Of a stretch of DNA of 64,000 nucleotides, positions 24,688 to 33,107 are shown piece after piece. Position 1 is the stretch's first letter, and each line of letters begins with the position of its first letter. A program made the position numbers and the translations under genes. A model generated the notes under the pieces. It saw only the letters and a program-made list of their open reading frames with translations. It did not search any database and was not told the origin of the DNA. Where the stretch lies: assembly GCA_900317285.1 (NCBI GenBank), contig ONGA01000004.1, positions 20,584 through 84,583 of the forward strand. The letters run 5' to 3'. This DNA is from an uncultured Bacteroidales bacterium (GTDB lineage: Bacteria > Bacteroidota > Bacteroidia > Bacteroidales > P3).

Positions 24688-26978
24688 AATTGTATCAATT
24701 TCGACTGCAAAGATATGAAATTATTTTCAATCCTCACAAAATAAATTCCTTTCGGCAGTTCCGGACGTACATTCTCGCCGTCCCGGCACTCCTCTTTCCG
24801 CCACACCTGACGTCCTTCGGCATCGACTATCGCCACCGAAAAAGGCTGCCCAGTCGGAGCTTTCAGCGTCAGCGGCTGCCCCTGATTCAGGGGGTTGGGG
24901 AAGAGCTGCATCTGGAAGTCGGGCAACAGGGACTCGCCGATGCCCAACTGCTGGGTGTCGACGACCGCGAGAGCATATTCGCCCGCCATCAGGCTGTCGA
25001 CGACAAAGTATCCCTCGTTGGCGGAGCCGGTACGGGTGTGCGACACCACGCGCCACGCCTCACCGGCATGGCTGCGGTGGAACAGGTAGATGGAGTCAAT
25101 GGTGGCGGTGCCCAAGTAGAATCCACGGTCCAGATTCTTGTAGCTGCTCGAGGAGACACCGGTGCGGACATAGCGGAACTTCCCCTGCACGGGGGCGTTC
25201 CACAGCCCTGTCACCACCCAGTAGCGTTTAGCGCTGCGCACCACGCCGTTGGGCATATCCTCGGGGGAGCCCCAGTGGTGCTCGGCATAGACGTCGGCAG
25301 GACCCTGTGCCGCCAGCGTCAGGTGCGCTATCGGCAGGCTCTGCGTGCCGGCGGAGGTGAAATGGGCTTCGCCGTTGATGGCGGCATCCGAAATCTCCTT
25401 GTCATAATCGAGAACCCAGAAAGCAGGGGAGAAGGGGAGTTGGTGGCTACTTGCTACAGTGTCACTCCCTGCAAAGCAGACCCACACCTTGCTGGTGTCG
25501 CCCGTGGCGCTGAAGAAGGTGATGGGCACACGGTTGGCGTAGGCGAGGTTCGCGGTGCCCACATTGCCCTGCGAGATGGCGATTCTGACGTTGGAGGGGG
25601 TCTCGCCCTGCGAGACGCTGACATGGTAGTTGACAAATCCCGGACTGAAGACGTGGAAATTGAAGAATCCCGTGAGGTCGACGCCGCTGTAGAGGCTCAG
25701 CGAGTCGCGCAGCCCGTCGGCATCGAGGTTGCCGAAGGCGCAGCGGTCCATCAGCTGGCGAATGGAGGCGTAGAACAGCGAATCGCCCAGGTATCCGCGC
25801 AGCGAATGCCACACCATCCAGCCCTTGTCGTAGGTGGTGGAGCCGTAGGTGTAGTTGTGCGACATGCCGTGCAGGGCACGGTAGACGACATCGGTGACAT
25901 GCGTGGTGCGGAGCACCGACTCGAGGTTGCGCTGGTAGTAGTCGTCCGACCATTCGCGTCCGCGGGCTGCTTCCATGCCCACCTCGCTGGTGAAGGAGGC
26001 GCCGCCCTCGTTGATCCACATGTCGCCCTCGGTGGCGCAGGTCACCAGGTTGCCGAACCAGGCATGCCCCAGCTCATGGACGATGGTGGTGCGTGCGAAC
26101 TCTTCGGTCGCTGCCGTCGGGGTGAGGGCCTGGCGTGCCAGCGCGATGTTGTTCACATGCTCCATCGAGCCTTTCTCGGTGGCGATGTAGCCTATGCGGC
26201 CCCAGCGGTAGGGACCGAAACAGCGCTCGAACATCGGCACCACGGTGTCGAGGTCGGCGAAGGCGTTGCGCACCTGGGTCTCGGTGGGGTAGAGATAGCC
26301 GTAGGTGGCGGGATAGTCGCCATAGAGCGAATGGATGGTGTCTTGTACGCGCTGCCAGTTTGCCTGACTCACGGAGACGAGGTAGGTCGGCGTGGGCTGT
26401 GAGATGCGCCACACCGAGTGCTCGCAACCGTCGCCATCGGTCGACGTGCTCTGCTTGATGCCGCCGCATTCGGCCGTCCAACCGGCCTTGCTCTTCACGC
26501 GCAGCGTGTAGCTTGCCTTGTCGTGGAAGTTGTCGCGGCAGGGGAACATCGTGCGACCCACAACGTGGGGGTTGGTCTGGAAGCCCACGCCGAGGTTGTA
26601 GTGCATGTCGGAATCGAAATGGAAGCCTCCCCAGCCCTGACTCTCCACATAGCCGTAGCTGTAATACCAGACGCGCACGGTGAAGGTGTCGCCCACGGCG
26701 ATGTTGGCGATGGGCAGTGCCGCGAGGTCGGCATTTGCGACCTTCTGGCCATTCACGGCCACCGAGTCGACAGCGACGAGGTTGTCGACCACCATGCTGG
26801 AGCAGGCGCGGAGTTTCCTGACCGTGAGGGTGGCGTCGCCGCGGAACGGCGGGGCGGCACTCAGGTCGAGGGCAATGTCATAGTCGAGCACGTCGACCGA
26901 GTCGGTCGCCTGTGCCCGCAGGACGTTGCATGTCAGGGCGATAGCGATTACCGCCACCAGGGTTGCAATCCGTTTCAT
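24684..26978 (-). CDS. secreted M1-family aminopeptidase with T9SS sorting domain
   Basis: A 764-residue secreted metallopeptidase. The signal peptide ends near residue 22 (VLRAQ). The gluzincin site HELGH is at residues 301-305 and the third zinc ligand Glu324 lies in WINEGGASF, 19 residues on, as in the M1 family. The catalytic region is followed by beta-rich domains, then a type A C-terminal sorting domain from about residue 680 (FQMQLFPNPLNQG, VAIVDAEGRQVW, LPKGIYFVRIE), which directs export and surface anchoring by the type IX system. It likely degrades host or dietary peptides. Confidence 0.92.
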   Translation of the reverse strand: MKRIATLVAVIAIALTCNVLRAQATDSVDVLDYDIALDLSAAPPFRGDATLTVRKLRACSSMVVDNLVAVDSVAVNGQKVANADLAALPIANIAVGDTFTVRVWYYSYGYVESQGWGGFHFDSDMHYNLGVGFQTNPHVVGRTMFPCRDNFHDKASYTLRVKSKAGWTAECGGIKQSTSTDGDGCEHSVWRISQPTPTYLVSVSQANWQRVQDTIHSLYGDYPATYGYLYPTETQVRNAFADLDTVVPMFERCFGPYRWGRIGYIATEKGSMEHVNNIALARQALTPTAATEEFARTTIVHELGHAWFGNLVTCATEGDMWINEGGASFTSEVGMEAARGREWSDDYYQRNLESVLRTTHVTDVVYRALHGMSHNYTYGSTTYDKGWMVWHSLRGYLGDSLFYASIRQLMDRCAFGNLDADGLRDSLSLYSGVDLTGFFNFHVFSPGFVNYHVSVSQGETPSNVRIAISQGNVGTANLAYANRVPITFFSATGDTSKVWVCFAGSDTVASSHQLPFSPAFWVLDYDKEISDAAINGEAHFTSAGTQSLPIAHLTLAAQGPADVYAEHHWGSPEDMPNGVVRSAKRYWVVTGLWNAPVQGKFRYVRTGVSSSSYKNLDRGFYLGTATIDSIYLFHRSHAGEAWRVVSHTRTGSANEGYFVVDSLMAGEYALAVVDTQQLGIGESLLPDFQMQLFPNPLNQGQPLTLKAPTGQPFSVAIVDAEGRQVWRKEECRDGENVRPELPKGIYFVRIENNFISLQSKLIQL
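24708..24715 (-). promoter_or_regulatory. possible internal -7 box (TATCTTTG)
   Basis: Minus-strand TATCTTTG lies within the last codons of the M1 peptidase gene, about 20 bases before the start of the downstream barrel gene at 24687. It could allow separate expression of the barrel, rbfA and LolE-like genes. Its position inside coding sequence lowers certainty. Confidence 0.4.
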
Positions 26979-27061
26979 AACTCTTGAGGTTCAACAATTT
27001 GGCATCGGGGGAAAATAATTTGTGCTTTTCTCCGTTACTAGGGACAAAAAGTCTTTTTTCA

Positions 27062-27193
27062 ATGAAACGTCTCACCCCCACTTGCCGCCTGCTGGCGCTG
27101 CTACTCGCCGCCGTGCTACTCTGCACCGCCTGCGGCAGCAGCGTCAACATGCATAAGCACAAACGTTCTCACTGCGACTGTCCGTCGTTCTGA
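27062..27193 (+). CDS. small lipoprotein with His/Cys-rich tail (43 aa)
   Basis: A 43-residue protein: MKRLTPTCRLLALLLAAVL, then a lipobox ending at Cys24 (LLCTAC followed by GSS). The short mature part is KHKRSHCDCPSF-like, with His, Lys and a CDC pair that could bind a metal. An upstream in-frame ATG at 26984 is possible, but 27062 starts a proper signal peptide. It is convergent with the DHS-like gene and divergent from the M1 peptidase. Similar tiny lipoproteins with a C-terminal Cys pair are frequent in Bacteroidales. No function is known to me. Confidence 0.6.
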   Translation: MKRLTPTCRLLALLLAAVLLCTACGSSVNMHKHKRSHCDCPSF

Positions 27194-27203
27194 TGCCTTT
27201 TTT

Positions 27204-28241
27204 TTATTTCTGGAAGAGTTTCTGCCAGTTCTTGTATTCGCGGTCACGCCATGCGCCGTTGTGGTAGGCGTAGCTGACGATAGCGGGGATGACGGTGGTG
27301 CCTTCGGCGTAGACCATCTGCTGGAGTTCTTCGCTGACCTTGCCCCAGCTGCCGGCCTCGAGGAGGGTTGAGGAGGAGCAGGCGCCGTCGCGGACGTCGG
27401 CCACGGTGATCTGGATGGCATATTTGTGCATGGGGACTTCCTTGCCGAGGATTTCGGCGCAGACGACGGTGTCCTGTGCGAAGTTCTTGGGGGTGCCGCC
27501 GCCGACCATGAAGAGGCCGCTTTCGGGGCTGTTCATCTTGATTTCGGTAAGCTCGAGGAAGTCGGCGACGCTGTCGATGCTGACATAGGGTTTGCCGGCA
27601 TGTTTGCGGATCCACTGGTGCTTGCCGATGCCGAAGCCTGCGGAACTGTCGCTGAAAGCGGGGCAGAAGATGGGGACGCCGCACTCGTAGCAGGTCTGGA
27701 TGAGGCTTTCTTTCTTCACGCCGTGGCCGTTGGCGAGCCATTTGCCCACCTCATAGAGGAATTCGCGGCTGGAGTAGGGACGGGGTTCGAGGAGGTCGGC
27801 GACGTCGCAGGTGGCCTGGTCGCAAGCCTGGAGTTCCTCTTCGTCGATGAAGGTGTCGTAGATGCGGTCGATGTAGAGTTCGCGGAGTTTGGTGTCGGGG
27901 ATGACGTTTTCCTTGGTGCCGATGTAGTGCTTGTAGCCGAGGGCTTCGAAGAGGTCCATGTCGATGATGGAGGCGCCGGTGGAGACGACGGCGTCGACCA
28001 TTTTGTTGCGGACCATGTCGACGTAGACCTGCATGCAACCGGCGGCGGAGGTGGAGCCGGCGATGGTGAGGATGTTGGTGCAGTCCTTCTCGGCGAGCAT
28101 CTGGCAGAGGATGTCGGCGGCGCGGGCAGTGTCGCGGCTGGTGAAGCTCATGGAGCGCATGGCGTTGATGAGCTCGGTGGAATCGTACTTCTTGATGTCA
28201 ATGTGCTTGACGGTTTCTTTGAGGAGGTCTTTCTTTTCCAT
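27204..28241 (-). CDS. deoxyhypusine synthase-like protein
   Basis: A 345-residue member of the deoxyhypusine synthase fold. The NAD/spermidine-site signatures are present: GSTSAAG, VVSTGASIIDMDLFEALG, GTKENVIPD, FMVGGGTPKNF and GSWGK, with the Lys of SWGK matching the enzyme-substrate imine Lys of the eukaryotic enzyme. Bacteria have no eIF5A, so the substrate must differ. Some bacterial relatives act as homospermidine synthases, while others are uncharacterised. It has no signal peptide. It is followed by a HigA-like gene upstream on the same strand, with a 47-base gap. Confidence 0.88.
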   Translation of the reverse strand: MEKKDLLKETVKHIDIKKYDSTELINAMRSMSFTSRDTARAADILCQMLAEKDCTNILTIAGSTSAAGCMQVYVDMVRNKMVDAVVSTGASIIDMDLFEALGYKHYIGTKENVIPDTKLRELYIDRIYDTFIDEEELQACDQATCDVADLLEPRPYSSREFLYEVGKWLANGHGVKKESLIQTCYECGVPIFCPAFSDSSAGFGIGKHQWIRKHAGKPYVSIDSVADFLELTEIKMNSPESGLFMVGGGTPKNFAQDTVVCAEILGKEVPMHKYAIQITVADVRDGACSSSTLLEAGSWGKVSEELQQMVYAEGTTVIPAIVSYAYHNGAWRDREYKNWQKLFQK

Positions 28242-28288
28242 TTTATCTAATGTATTATATTTATATTATTATCTTTTTGAGGATTCTG

Positions 28289-28633
28289 CTAGAGAACGGC
28301 GGCGATTTTCCGCATGTTGTCGAGCCGGGCGGTCAGGGTCTTGTTGCGGTGAGCCATTTGCATGTCGTAGTCCGACTGCATGTTGATAAGGAACGAGGCG
28401 TCGATGTCGAGGGCCTTGCCTATCAGGAGGGCATATTCGATGGTGACGGGACGTTTGCCGTTGAGCACTTCGTTGACGACGGTGTAGGAGATGCCCGTCA
28501 CGTCCGACAGCTGGCGCTGGGTGATGCTGCGGGCCTCGATTTCGTCTTTTATCACCTCGCCCGGATGGGTGGAGACGAAGGGGGTGAGGTTGTTGGCTAT
28601 CATATTGTCCTTGGTTCCGGCAGTGTGTATCAT
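28289..28633 (-). CDS. HigA-family XRE antitoxin/regulator, no adjacent toxin
   Basis: A 114-residue DNA-binding protein. The HTH region (HPGEVIKDEIEARSITQRQLSDVTG, about residues 23-47) and the following NGKRPVTIEYALLIGKALD match the HigA (VapI-like) antitoxin group. A HigB toxin of about 90-100 codons normally lies directly upstream. Here the 163 bases upstream hold only a promoter and the terminator of another gene, and the 47 bases downstream hold nothing. It is therefore an orphan, perhaps a regulator of itself or of the DHS-like gene. The start at 28633 fits the -7 box at 28658. Confidence 0.84.
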   Translation of the reverse strand: MIHTAGTKDNMIANNLTPFVSTHPGEVIKDEIEARSITQRQLSDVTGISYTVVNEVLNGKRPVTIEYALLIGKALDIDASFLINMQSDYDMQMAHRNKTLTARLDNMRKIAAVL

Positions 28634-28657
28634 GTCTGGTTATTTATTTTCCGGCTG

Positions 28658-28665
28658 CAAAGATA
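28658..28665 (-). promoter_or_regulatory. -7 box (TATCTTTG) for higA-like gene
   Basis: Minus-strand TATCTTTG with a TTTTG about 22 bases upstream, slightly longer than the usual 19-21 spacer. The leader to the ATG at 28633 is under 20 bases. Confidence 0.55.
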
Positions 28666-28742
28666 CGAACTATTTTCAAATAATTCTCAAAATTGCGAAG
28701 ATTTAACATTTAGTTGTCCAAGGGGTAAGGGGGGAAAAACAG

Positions 28743-28773
28743 AAGAGGGTGCCCTGGTGGAGGGCACCCTCTT
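28743..28773 (-). terminator. intrinsic terminator of the choice-of-anchor J gene
   Basis: A 12-base perfect stem (28743-28754 with 28762-28773) and a 7-base loop, followed on the minus strand by CTGTTTTTCCCC. It starts 24 bases after the stop codon at 28797. Confidence 0.85.
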
Positions 28774-28796
28774 GGGGGATTGTGAAGGGGATGGAT

Positions 28797-31067
28797 TTAC
28801 TTCACAATGAGTTTGCGGACGGCGTTGACGTTCTCGCCGGTGAGGCGGACGAAGTAGGCGCCACGGGCGACGTTGGTGACGTCGAAGGTGAAGCTCTGAG
28901 CGTTGCCGTTCTGTTCCATGATGGTGCGGCCGTTGAGGTCGACGATGGCGACGTTGACGGTGCCCTCGATGCCGTTGGCGCTAACCTTGACGGTGTTGCT
29001 GGCGGGGTTGGGGCTGAGGGTGAGGTTGACGTTCTCGACATCGTTGATGCCAACGCCGGAAGCCTCGATGCTGAAGTCGTCAACGTAGAGGTTGTACGCA
29101 TATTCGCTGTTGTAGTTGATGGCGATGTACTTGGTGCCGGCGGGGATGACGGCATCAAATTCCTCCCAGTCACTTGCTCCGACCTCGTCGTTGAAGCCAA
29201 TCTCGTTGGTGAAGCTGCTGATCTGATTGTCGGTGGAGGAGGTGAGGACGGTGAAGGACTCAGTCTGGGAGCTATGGGAGGCACGATACCAGAATTTGAC
29301 GTGGTAGGTGGTACCTTCGGTGAGGTTCAGTTCGGGAGTGATGAGGTACTGGTTGTAGTCACTGGCTCGGGAGAAGGAGCTGAAACCGAACCAATGGGTG
29401 CCTTCATAAGCTTCGGGATCATCTTCGGGATCATCCATATAGATTCCCATTCTGTTTATATTAGCGGTGTTGTTGCTGATAGCGGTCCAGCAGTCAAGGC
29501 CGTTCTCGAAGCCTTCCTCGTAGGGGAACTGGCTGATGGCGTCGCAGGAATAGACGTGGACAAAGATGGAGTCGGTGAAGACGCCATGGCTGTTCTGAGC
29601 GGTGAAGATGACAGTGTCGGTACCGTTGGCGTTGTAGGAGACGGTGGCGGAGAGGGTGTTGGCGCCGGTGACAGTGCCGAGGGTGGAGGTCCAGTTGTAG
29701 CTCATGCCAGTCTGGACGCCCTCAACATAGGTGGCGGTGAAGGTAGCGGTCTCCGGTCTTTCGACGCTGGCGGGACCTTCGATGGCAAAGACAGGTTCCA
29801 GAGCAGCGCGGATCTTGACGTCGTCGATGAAGAGGGTGTTGGCATCGATGTCGCAATTAGCGCGGAAAGCGATGTAGATGGTGCCGGTGTAGTTGGCGAT
29901 GGAGGCAGAGTGCTGCACATAACCAAGTGCTTCTGCGTCTTGAGCGGTGAATTCCTGACGGAAGATGGTGTCGGTGAAGTCGTTGACAGAGTTGCCGGTG
30001 GTGGAGACAAGGACCTCATAGCGGCCGAGAGAATCACCGTAAGCACCACCCCGGACATACCAGTAGAGCTGCATGCCGGTAGTGTTGGCGGGCATGGTGA
30101 TGGCGGGGGAAACCATCATCTCGTCGGGAGCGGCACTCTCATTGTAACGAGAACCAATGCAGTGGGTGCCGGTGTGGGCGTACTCTTCATTGTTAGAAAT
30201 GTAGAAATTGTCAATCGCCGCACCATTTTTGTCGATTGCGGTCCAGCAATAGGCAGTTGCTTCTTCAAAGCTTTCCTCATAGGGGAACGCGGAAATGCCA
30301 GGGCAGGAGATAGCCTCGACGGGGAAGTAGACGGTGTCGCGACCGTAGGTGTTCTGGGCAATCATACGGATGGTGTCGAGACCAGCGGCGGCGTAGCTGA
30401 CAGTGATGGTGTCGCCAGTGCCGGTAATGGTGCCGATACGAGAAGTCCAGGAGAAGGACATGGCGTTGTTGGCGGTGTCACCCTCAACATGGTTAGCAAC
30501 ATAGGTGTAGGGGGTATTCAACTGAGCCACGCTGGCGCCAGAGACATAGTAGAGGGGAGCACTGGTGGGACCAATCTTGAAGTCGTCGATTGCCAATATG
30601 CTATAATTAGCCGCATGCTCGAAAGAGACGGTAATGGTCTGACCGGCATATTCTTCAAGGTCGATAGACACACGCTCAAAACCATTGGTGTAGCAATAAT
30701 AGGTATCCACAGTGTCGGTGGTAGTGGTGGTGTTGACGGTCACAAAGTAGTAACCCACAGCACCCTGTTCAAGGTATGGGAGTTCACCATAGACATAGTA
30801 AGTCATCTTGTAGCCATTGGCGTTGGCGGGGAGGGTGAAAGCGGGAGAAGTCATGGTGCCACTAACACCCAGGCTCACCATGGAGCCCTCAGCCATGTTG
30901 CCAACGGCGGTCATGACATCGAAGCTACCAGCCGGGGAGATAGTCCATGTGTTCATGGAAGCTGCCGAGTCGGAGAAATCGTCCGACCACGGGAAGGAGG
31001 TGATTTGTGCGCGCAGTGCCACGGGGAGCAGCATTGCCATCGCGAAAGTTAATAAAACTTTTTTCAT
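28797..31067 (-). CDS. T9SS cargo protein with three choice-of-anchor J domains
   Basis: A 756-residue surface protein. After a signal peptide (cleavage near residue 20, LRAQ) come three MAM-like choice-of-anchor J modules, each opening with a FPW/FPYEE..F motif (about residues 24, 256 and 505) and closing with an IDDFKIG, IDDVKIR or VDDFSIE strand. Two PKD/Ig-like spacers separate them (about 175-250 and 420-500). A type A sorting domain ends the chain (LTLSPNPASNTVKV, VDLNGRTI, GAYFVRLTG). It is probably an adhesin or glycan-binding surface protein secreted by the type IX system. It has its own promoter and terminator. Confidence 0.9.
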   Translation of the reverse strand: MKKVLLTFAMAMLLPVALRAQITSFPWSDDFSDSAASMNTWTISPAGSFDVMTAVGNMAEGSMVSLGVSGTMTSPAFTLPANANGYKMTYYVYGELPYLEQGAVGYYFVTVNTTTTTDTVDTYYCYTNGFERVSIDLEEYAGQTITVSFEHAANYSILAIDDFKIGPTSAPLYYVSGASVAQLNTPYTYVANHVEGDTANNAMSFSWTSRIGTITGTGDTITVSYAAAGLDTIRMIAQNTYGRDTVYFPVEAISCPGISAFPYEESFEEATAYCWTAIDKNGAAIDNFYISNNEEYAHTGTHCIGSRYNESAAPDEMMVSPAITMPANTTGMQLYWYVRGGAYGDSLGRYEVLVSTTGNSVNDFTDTIFRQEFTAQDAEALGYVQHSASIANYTGTIYIAFRANCDIDANTLFIDDVKIRAALEPVFAIEGPASVERPETATFTATYVEGVQTGMSYNWTSTLGTVTGANTLSATVSYNANGTDTVIFTAQNSHGVFTDSIFVHVYSCDAISQFPYEEGFENGLDCWTAISNNTANINRMGIYMDDPEDDPEAYEGTHWFGFSSFSRASDYNQYLITPELNLTEGTTYHVKFWYRASHSSQTESFTVLTSSTDNQISSFTNEIGFNDEVGASDWEEFDAVIPAGTKYIAINYNSEYAYNLYVDDFSIEASGVGINDVENVNLTLSPNPASNTVKVSANGIEGTVNVAIVDLNGRTIMEQNGNAQSFTFDVTNVARGAYFVRLTGENVNAVRKLIVK

Positions 31068-31171
31068 TTTGTTTTAACCCCAGTTTTATACCGTCGGGCC
31101 ATCGGTTTTTGAATGTTATTAATTTGTTTCTCTGTTGTTTACCGTTTCGGTTGCTATATATATAAGCAGTG

Positions 31172-31179
31172 CAAAGATA
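31172..31179 (-). promoter_or_regulatory. -7 box (TATCTTTG) for the choice-of-anchor J gene
   Basis: Minus-strand TATCTTTG, giving a leader of roughly 100 bases before the ATG at 31067. No -33 consensus is seen. Confidence 0.5.
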
Positions 31180-31286
31180 CTATTTTTTTTTGATTGTGCG
31201 CGGGGAGGGGTGTTTTTAAGTTATTTTAACGCTGGGAAGGGCGTTTTCGGGGGCTTGGAGGCAAGTGACTGGGAATGAGGCGGGAT

Positions 31287-31423
31287 GGGACGAAAGATAG
31301 GAGAATGTGGGACGAAATGCCGAAAAAACGCCTCCTATGCTTGTACTACCATTCTCCTATACTTCTCCTTGGGTTCTCCTATACCGCTTCTTAGTTGCTT
31401 CTTAGATGCTCCTATGTAGGGGG
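31287..31423. repeat. CTCCTAT-type dispersed intergenic repeat, copy B
   Basis: The 408-base gap 31068-31475 has no gene. It holds a promoter for the minus-strand gene and this 137-base repeat. The order of words is the same as in copy A: GGGACGAAAGATAGGAGAATG, GGGACGAAAT, CTCCTATGCTTGTACTACC, then ATTCTCCTATACTTCTCC and TTGGGTTCTCCTAT, which are identical to copy A over more than 40 bases. The ending differs (CGCTTCTTAGTTGCTTCTTAG) before CTCCTATGTAGGGGG. ATAGGAGAATG (31297-31307) and CATTCTCCTAT (31350-31360) are an exact 11-base inverted pair. Confidence 0.88.
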
Positions 31424-31475
31424 ATTTTTTTTCGGGGGTGCATACTTTATTCGTGAGGACTCCGTTATAGGAGGT

Positions 31476-33107
31476 ATGGATTCGGGAGACAAATCGACAA
31501 ACAGAGGCAGCTTTGTACTGATTCTCACGGCGATGGCACTAGGGGTGCTTATCGGCGTGATGTTTGCTTCGCACCAGCGCATGCACCCCGGCGAGACGAC
31601 GCTCCAGGGGAAGATGAGCGAGGTGATGGAGCTGGTGGAGAGCGAGTATGTGGATTCGGTCGACGCGGATTCGATGGCTGAGCGGCTTGTGGGGGTGATG
31701 CTTTCAGAGCTGGACCCGCACAGCACGTACCTCTCGGCCCGCGAGACGGAGCGCACGGCGGAGCTGATGCGCGGGAGTTTCGAGGGTGTGGGCATCGTGA
31801 TTCACCGCGATGGCGACAGCTCGTTTGTGGGTCAGGTGATGGCCGACGGTCCCTCGGCGGGAAGCGGCATTCTGCCCGGCGACAGGATTGAGCTGGTGGA
31901 CGGCAGGGCCGTGACCGGCATGCCGAGCGACACGGTGGTGTCGTGGATGCGGGGCCGGAGGGGCACGACGGTGGAGCTGACCCTGCAGCGTGCAGGGGTT
32001 GCCAAGCCCCTGGTTTTCAAGATTCGCCGCGGGGTTGTGAAGCACACTACCCTGCTCTACCACGGGATGTTAGACGACACCACGGGGTATATCCTTCTGA
32101 ACACTTTTTCAAACACGAGTCACGACGAGTTCCACGACGCCCTGAAGGCGCTGAAGCGCAAGGGTATGCGGCACCTGATTTTCGACCTGCGTGGCAACAC
32201 CGGCGGGTCGCTGGCGGCGGCGGTGGGCATTGCCGGCGAGCTGCTGCCAGCGGGGAGCCTTATCGTCTACACGCAGGGTGCACACCAGCGTAGGCAGGAT
32301 GTGTTCGCCCACTCGGGCGGACTGTTCACCACGGGGGGTGTGACGGTGCTGGTGGACGAAGGGTCGGCCTCGGCCAGCGAGGTGGTGAGCGGTGCGCTGC
32401 AGGACAACGACCGCGCGGTCATCGTGGGACGCCGCACTTTCGGCAAAGGACTGGTGCAGAGGGAGTTTGAGTTGAGCGACGGCTCGTCGGTGCTGCTCAC
32501 CACGGCACGCTACTACACGCCCTCGGGACGTTCGATCCAACGGCCCTACGACCACGGGACGGACGAGTATTACCACGACTACCTGGACCAGCTGGTGGAG
32601 GAGTCGTATGCCGACAATCCGACGGTTCACATCACGGACTCGACGCCCTATCACACGGCGGGCGGGCGCGTGGTGTACGGCGGCGGCGGCATCGTTCCCG
32701 ACCACCTGATACCGTACCGCAAGGACAGCAGTTACATCTACTATAACAAGCTGGCGTCGAAGGGATTGATTTCGCGAGTGGCGTTCAATGAGGTAAAACG
32801 CCATGCCGGAGCGCTGCTGAAGCGCTATGCCGACGCCGAGAGTTTCTGCCGCTCGTACAGCGTGCCCGAAGGGCTGCTGCGCAAGCTGAGCGAGGCGGGC
32901 GTGGCCGAGGGCATCGCCGCCGACGCCAAAGGGATGGCGGCACAGCGACAGCTGATACTCACGATGCTCAAAGCCCATATCGGCAACGCCCTCTACGGCA
33001 ACGACGCCTTCTACCGCGTGTACCTCGGCGAAGACCAGGACCTGCGCGAAGCCCGCGGGGTGAAAATACAGATTGCAAAGAATAAACAGACAAACAGAAA
33101 GAAATGA
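31476..33107 (+). CDS. S41-family carboxyl-terminal processing protease
   Basis: A 543-residue envelope protease. One N-terminal transmembrane segment (about residues 13-31) anchors it, with the rest in the periplasm. A PDZ domain follows at about residues 95-175 (GVGIVIHRDGDSSFVGQV, GILPGDRIELVDG). In the S41 core the nucleophile Ser lies in DEGSASASEVV and the general-base Lys in RRTFGKGLVQ. Such CTP proteases trim or degrade periplasmic proteins. I start at 31476 because the earlier ATG at 31395 falls inside the repeat at 31287-31423. It overlaps the thioredoxin-like gene by four bases. Confidence 0.93.
   Translation: MDSGDKSTNRGSFVLILTAMALGVLIGVMFASHQRMHPGETTLQGKMSEVMELVESEYVDSVDADSMAERLVGVMLSELDPHSTYLSARETERTAELMRGSFEGVGIVIHRDGDSSFVGQVMADGPSAGSGILPGDRIELVDGRAVTGMPSDTVVSWMRGRRGTTVELTLQRAGVAKPLVFKIRRGVVKHTTLLYHGMLDDTTGYILLNTFSNTSHDEFHDALKALKRKGMRHLIFDLRGNTGGSLAAAVGIAGELLPAGSLIVYTQGAHQRRQDVFAHSGGLFTTGGVTVLVDEGSASASEVVSGALQDNDRAVIVGRRTFGKGLVQREFELSDGSSVLLTTARYYTPSGRSIQRPYDHGTDEYYHDYLDQLVEESYADNPTVHITDSTPYHTAGGRVVYGGGGIVPDHLIPYRKDSSYIYYNKLASKGLISRVAFNEVKRHAGALLKRYADAESFCRSYSVPEGLLRKLSEAGVAEGIAADAKGMAAQRQLILTMLKAHIGNALYGNDAFYRVYLGEDQDLREARGVKIQIAKNKQTNRKK

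Noticed and set aside
28749-31052. A 767-codon plus-strand frame opposite the choice-of-anchor J gene
   Set aside because: The minus-strand gene has a signal peptide, three modules, a sorting domain, a promoter and a terminator. The opposite frame is a by-product of GC-rich codon use.
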